From NCBI GenBank assembly GCA_964473155.1, contig CAYYNT010000038.1:1-40723 (forward strand): a stretch of DNA of 40,723 nucleotides, in the 5' to 3' direction. Both the position numbers and the translations under genes were made by a program. The stretch is from JAJFUG01 sp964473155 (lineage in GTDB: Bacteria > Gemmatimonadota > Glassbacteria > GWA2-58-10). The notes under the pieces were generated by a model. That model searched no databases and was not told where the DNA came from. It worked only from the letters and a program-made list of their open reading frames with translations. Positions 40,717 to 40,723 of this stretch are shown piece by piece; the stretch's first letter is position 1, and the number at the start of each line of letters is the position of its first letter.

Positions 40717-40723
40717 TAAACTA

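Noticed and set aside
1..40723. tRNA, rRNA, CRISPR array, prophage or insertion sequence
   Set aside because: Looked for cloverleaf-like ends, regularly spaced repeats, integrase/transposase motifs and flanking direct repeats; nothing convincing was found. The only repeat-like element is the palindrome at 22226-22253.

Overview
The window is GC-rich bacterial chromosome, densely packed, with frequent GTG and TTG starts, AGGAGG-type ribosome binding sites and sigma70-like promoters. I see no rRNA, tRNA, CRISPR array, integrase or transposase. The gene set suggests an uncultured, saccharolytic, Gram-negative-type heterotroph: lipoprotein and Sec-type signal peptides, a small AMP nucleosidase of the kind known from Bacteroidetes, split glycine decarboxylase, plant-polymer esterases, GH3 enzymes, a galactokinase and an SSS symporter. 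A lineage in or near the FCB superphylum is an inference from these families, not something the sequence proves.

Layout. 1-1369: the end of a SAM methyltransferase and a family 2 glycosyltransferase. 1534-3449: an AT-rich two-gene module on the minus strand, an SMC/RecF-like ATPase coupled by a one-base overlap to a PIN-like nuclease; this is the best candidate for an undescribed defence or toxin system. 3488-5355: promoter-gcvH-gcvPA-terminator (glycine cleavage; gcvPB and gcvT are not here). 5431-9984: two divergent GH3 proteins, one a lipoprotein of beta-xylosidase/glucosidase type, the other a NagZ-like protein that has lost its catalytic residues. 10123-13055: OsmC-like protein, metallophosphoesterase and a large all-helical tail-anchored protein of unknown function. 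13099-15697 (minus): Gfo/Idh/MocA oxidoreductase, exported RidA-like protein and a PflX-like radical SAM protein. 15949-24195 (plus): AMP nucleosidase, then glycogen phosphorylase, 6-phosphofructokinase and a short pyruvate kinase in overlapping frames, a small Cys-containing protein, an LsrF-type aldolase/thiolase and a zinc alcohol dehydrogenase. 24232-25494: a second AT-rich pair (DUF6978-like plus DUF1828-like). 25573-29085 (minus): CE15 glucuronoyl esterase, and a coupled pair of spore-photoproduct-lyase-like radical SAM protein with a ParB-like protein. 29395-35420 (plus): secD, secF, a lipoprotein and a tandem alpha/beta hydrolase. 35708-40574: Rrf2 regulator, galactokinase, nitroreductase, SSS symporter and a small membrane protein.

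How it fits together. Exported GH3, CE15 and esterase-like proteins would release sugars from hemicellulose-like polymers; the SSS symporter and galactokinase could take up and phosphorylate hexose or galactose; glycogen phosphorylase, phosphofructokinase, the LsrF-type aldolase and pyruvate kinase form a compact storage-to-pyruvate set. Three gene pairs without an obvious metabolic role (ATPase-PIN, DUF6978-DUF1828, ParB-like-SPL) are the places to look for new biology. The first two differ clearly from their surroundings in base composition, which suggests recent transfer; the third does not.
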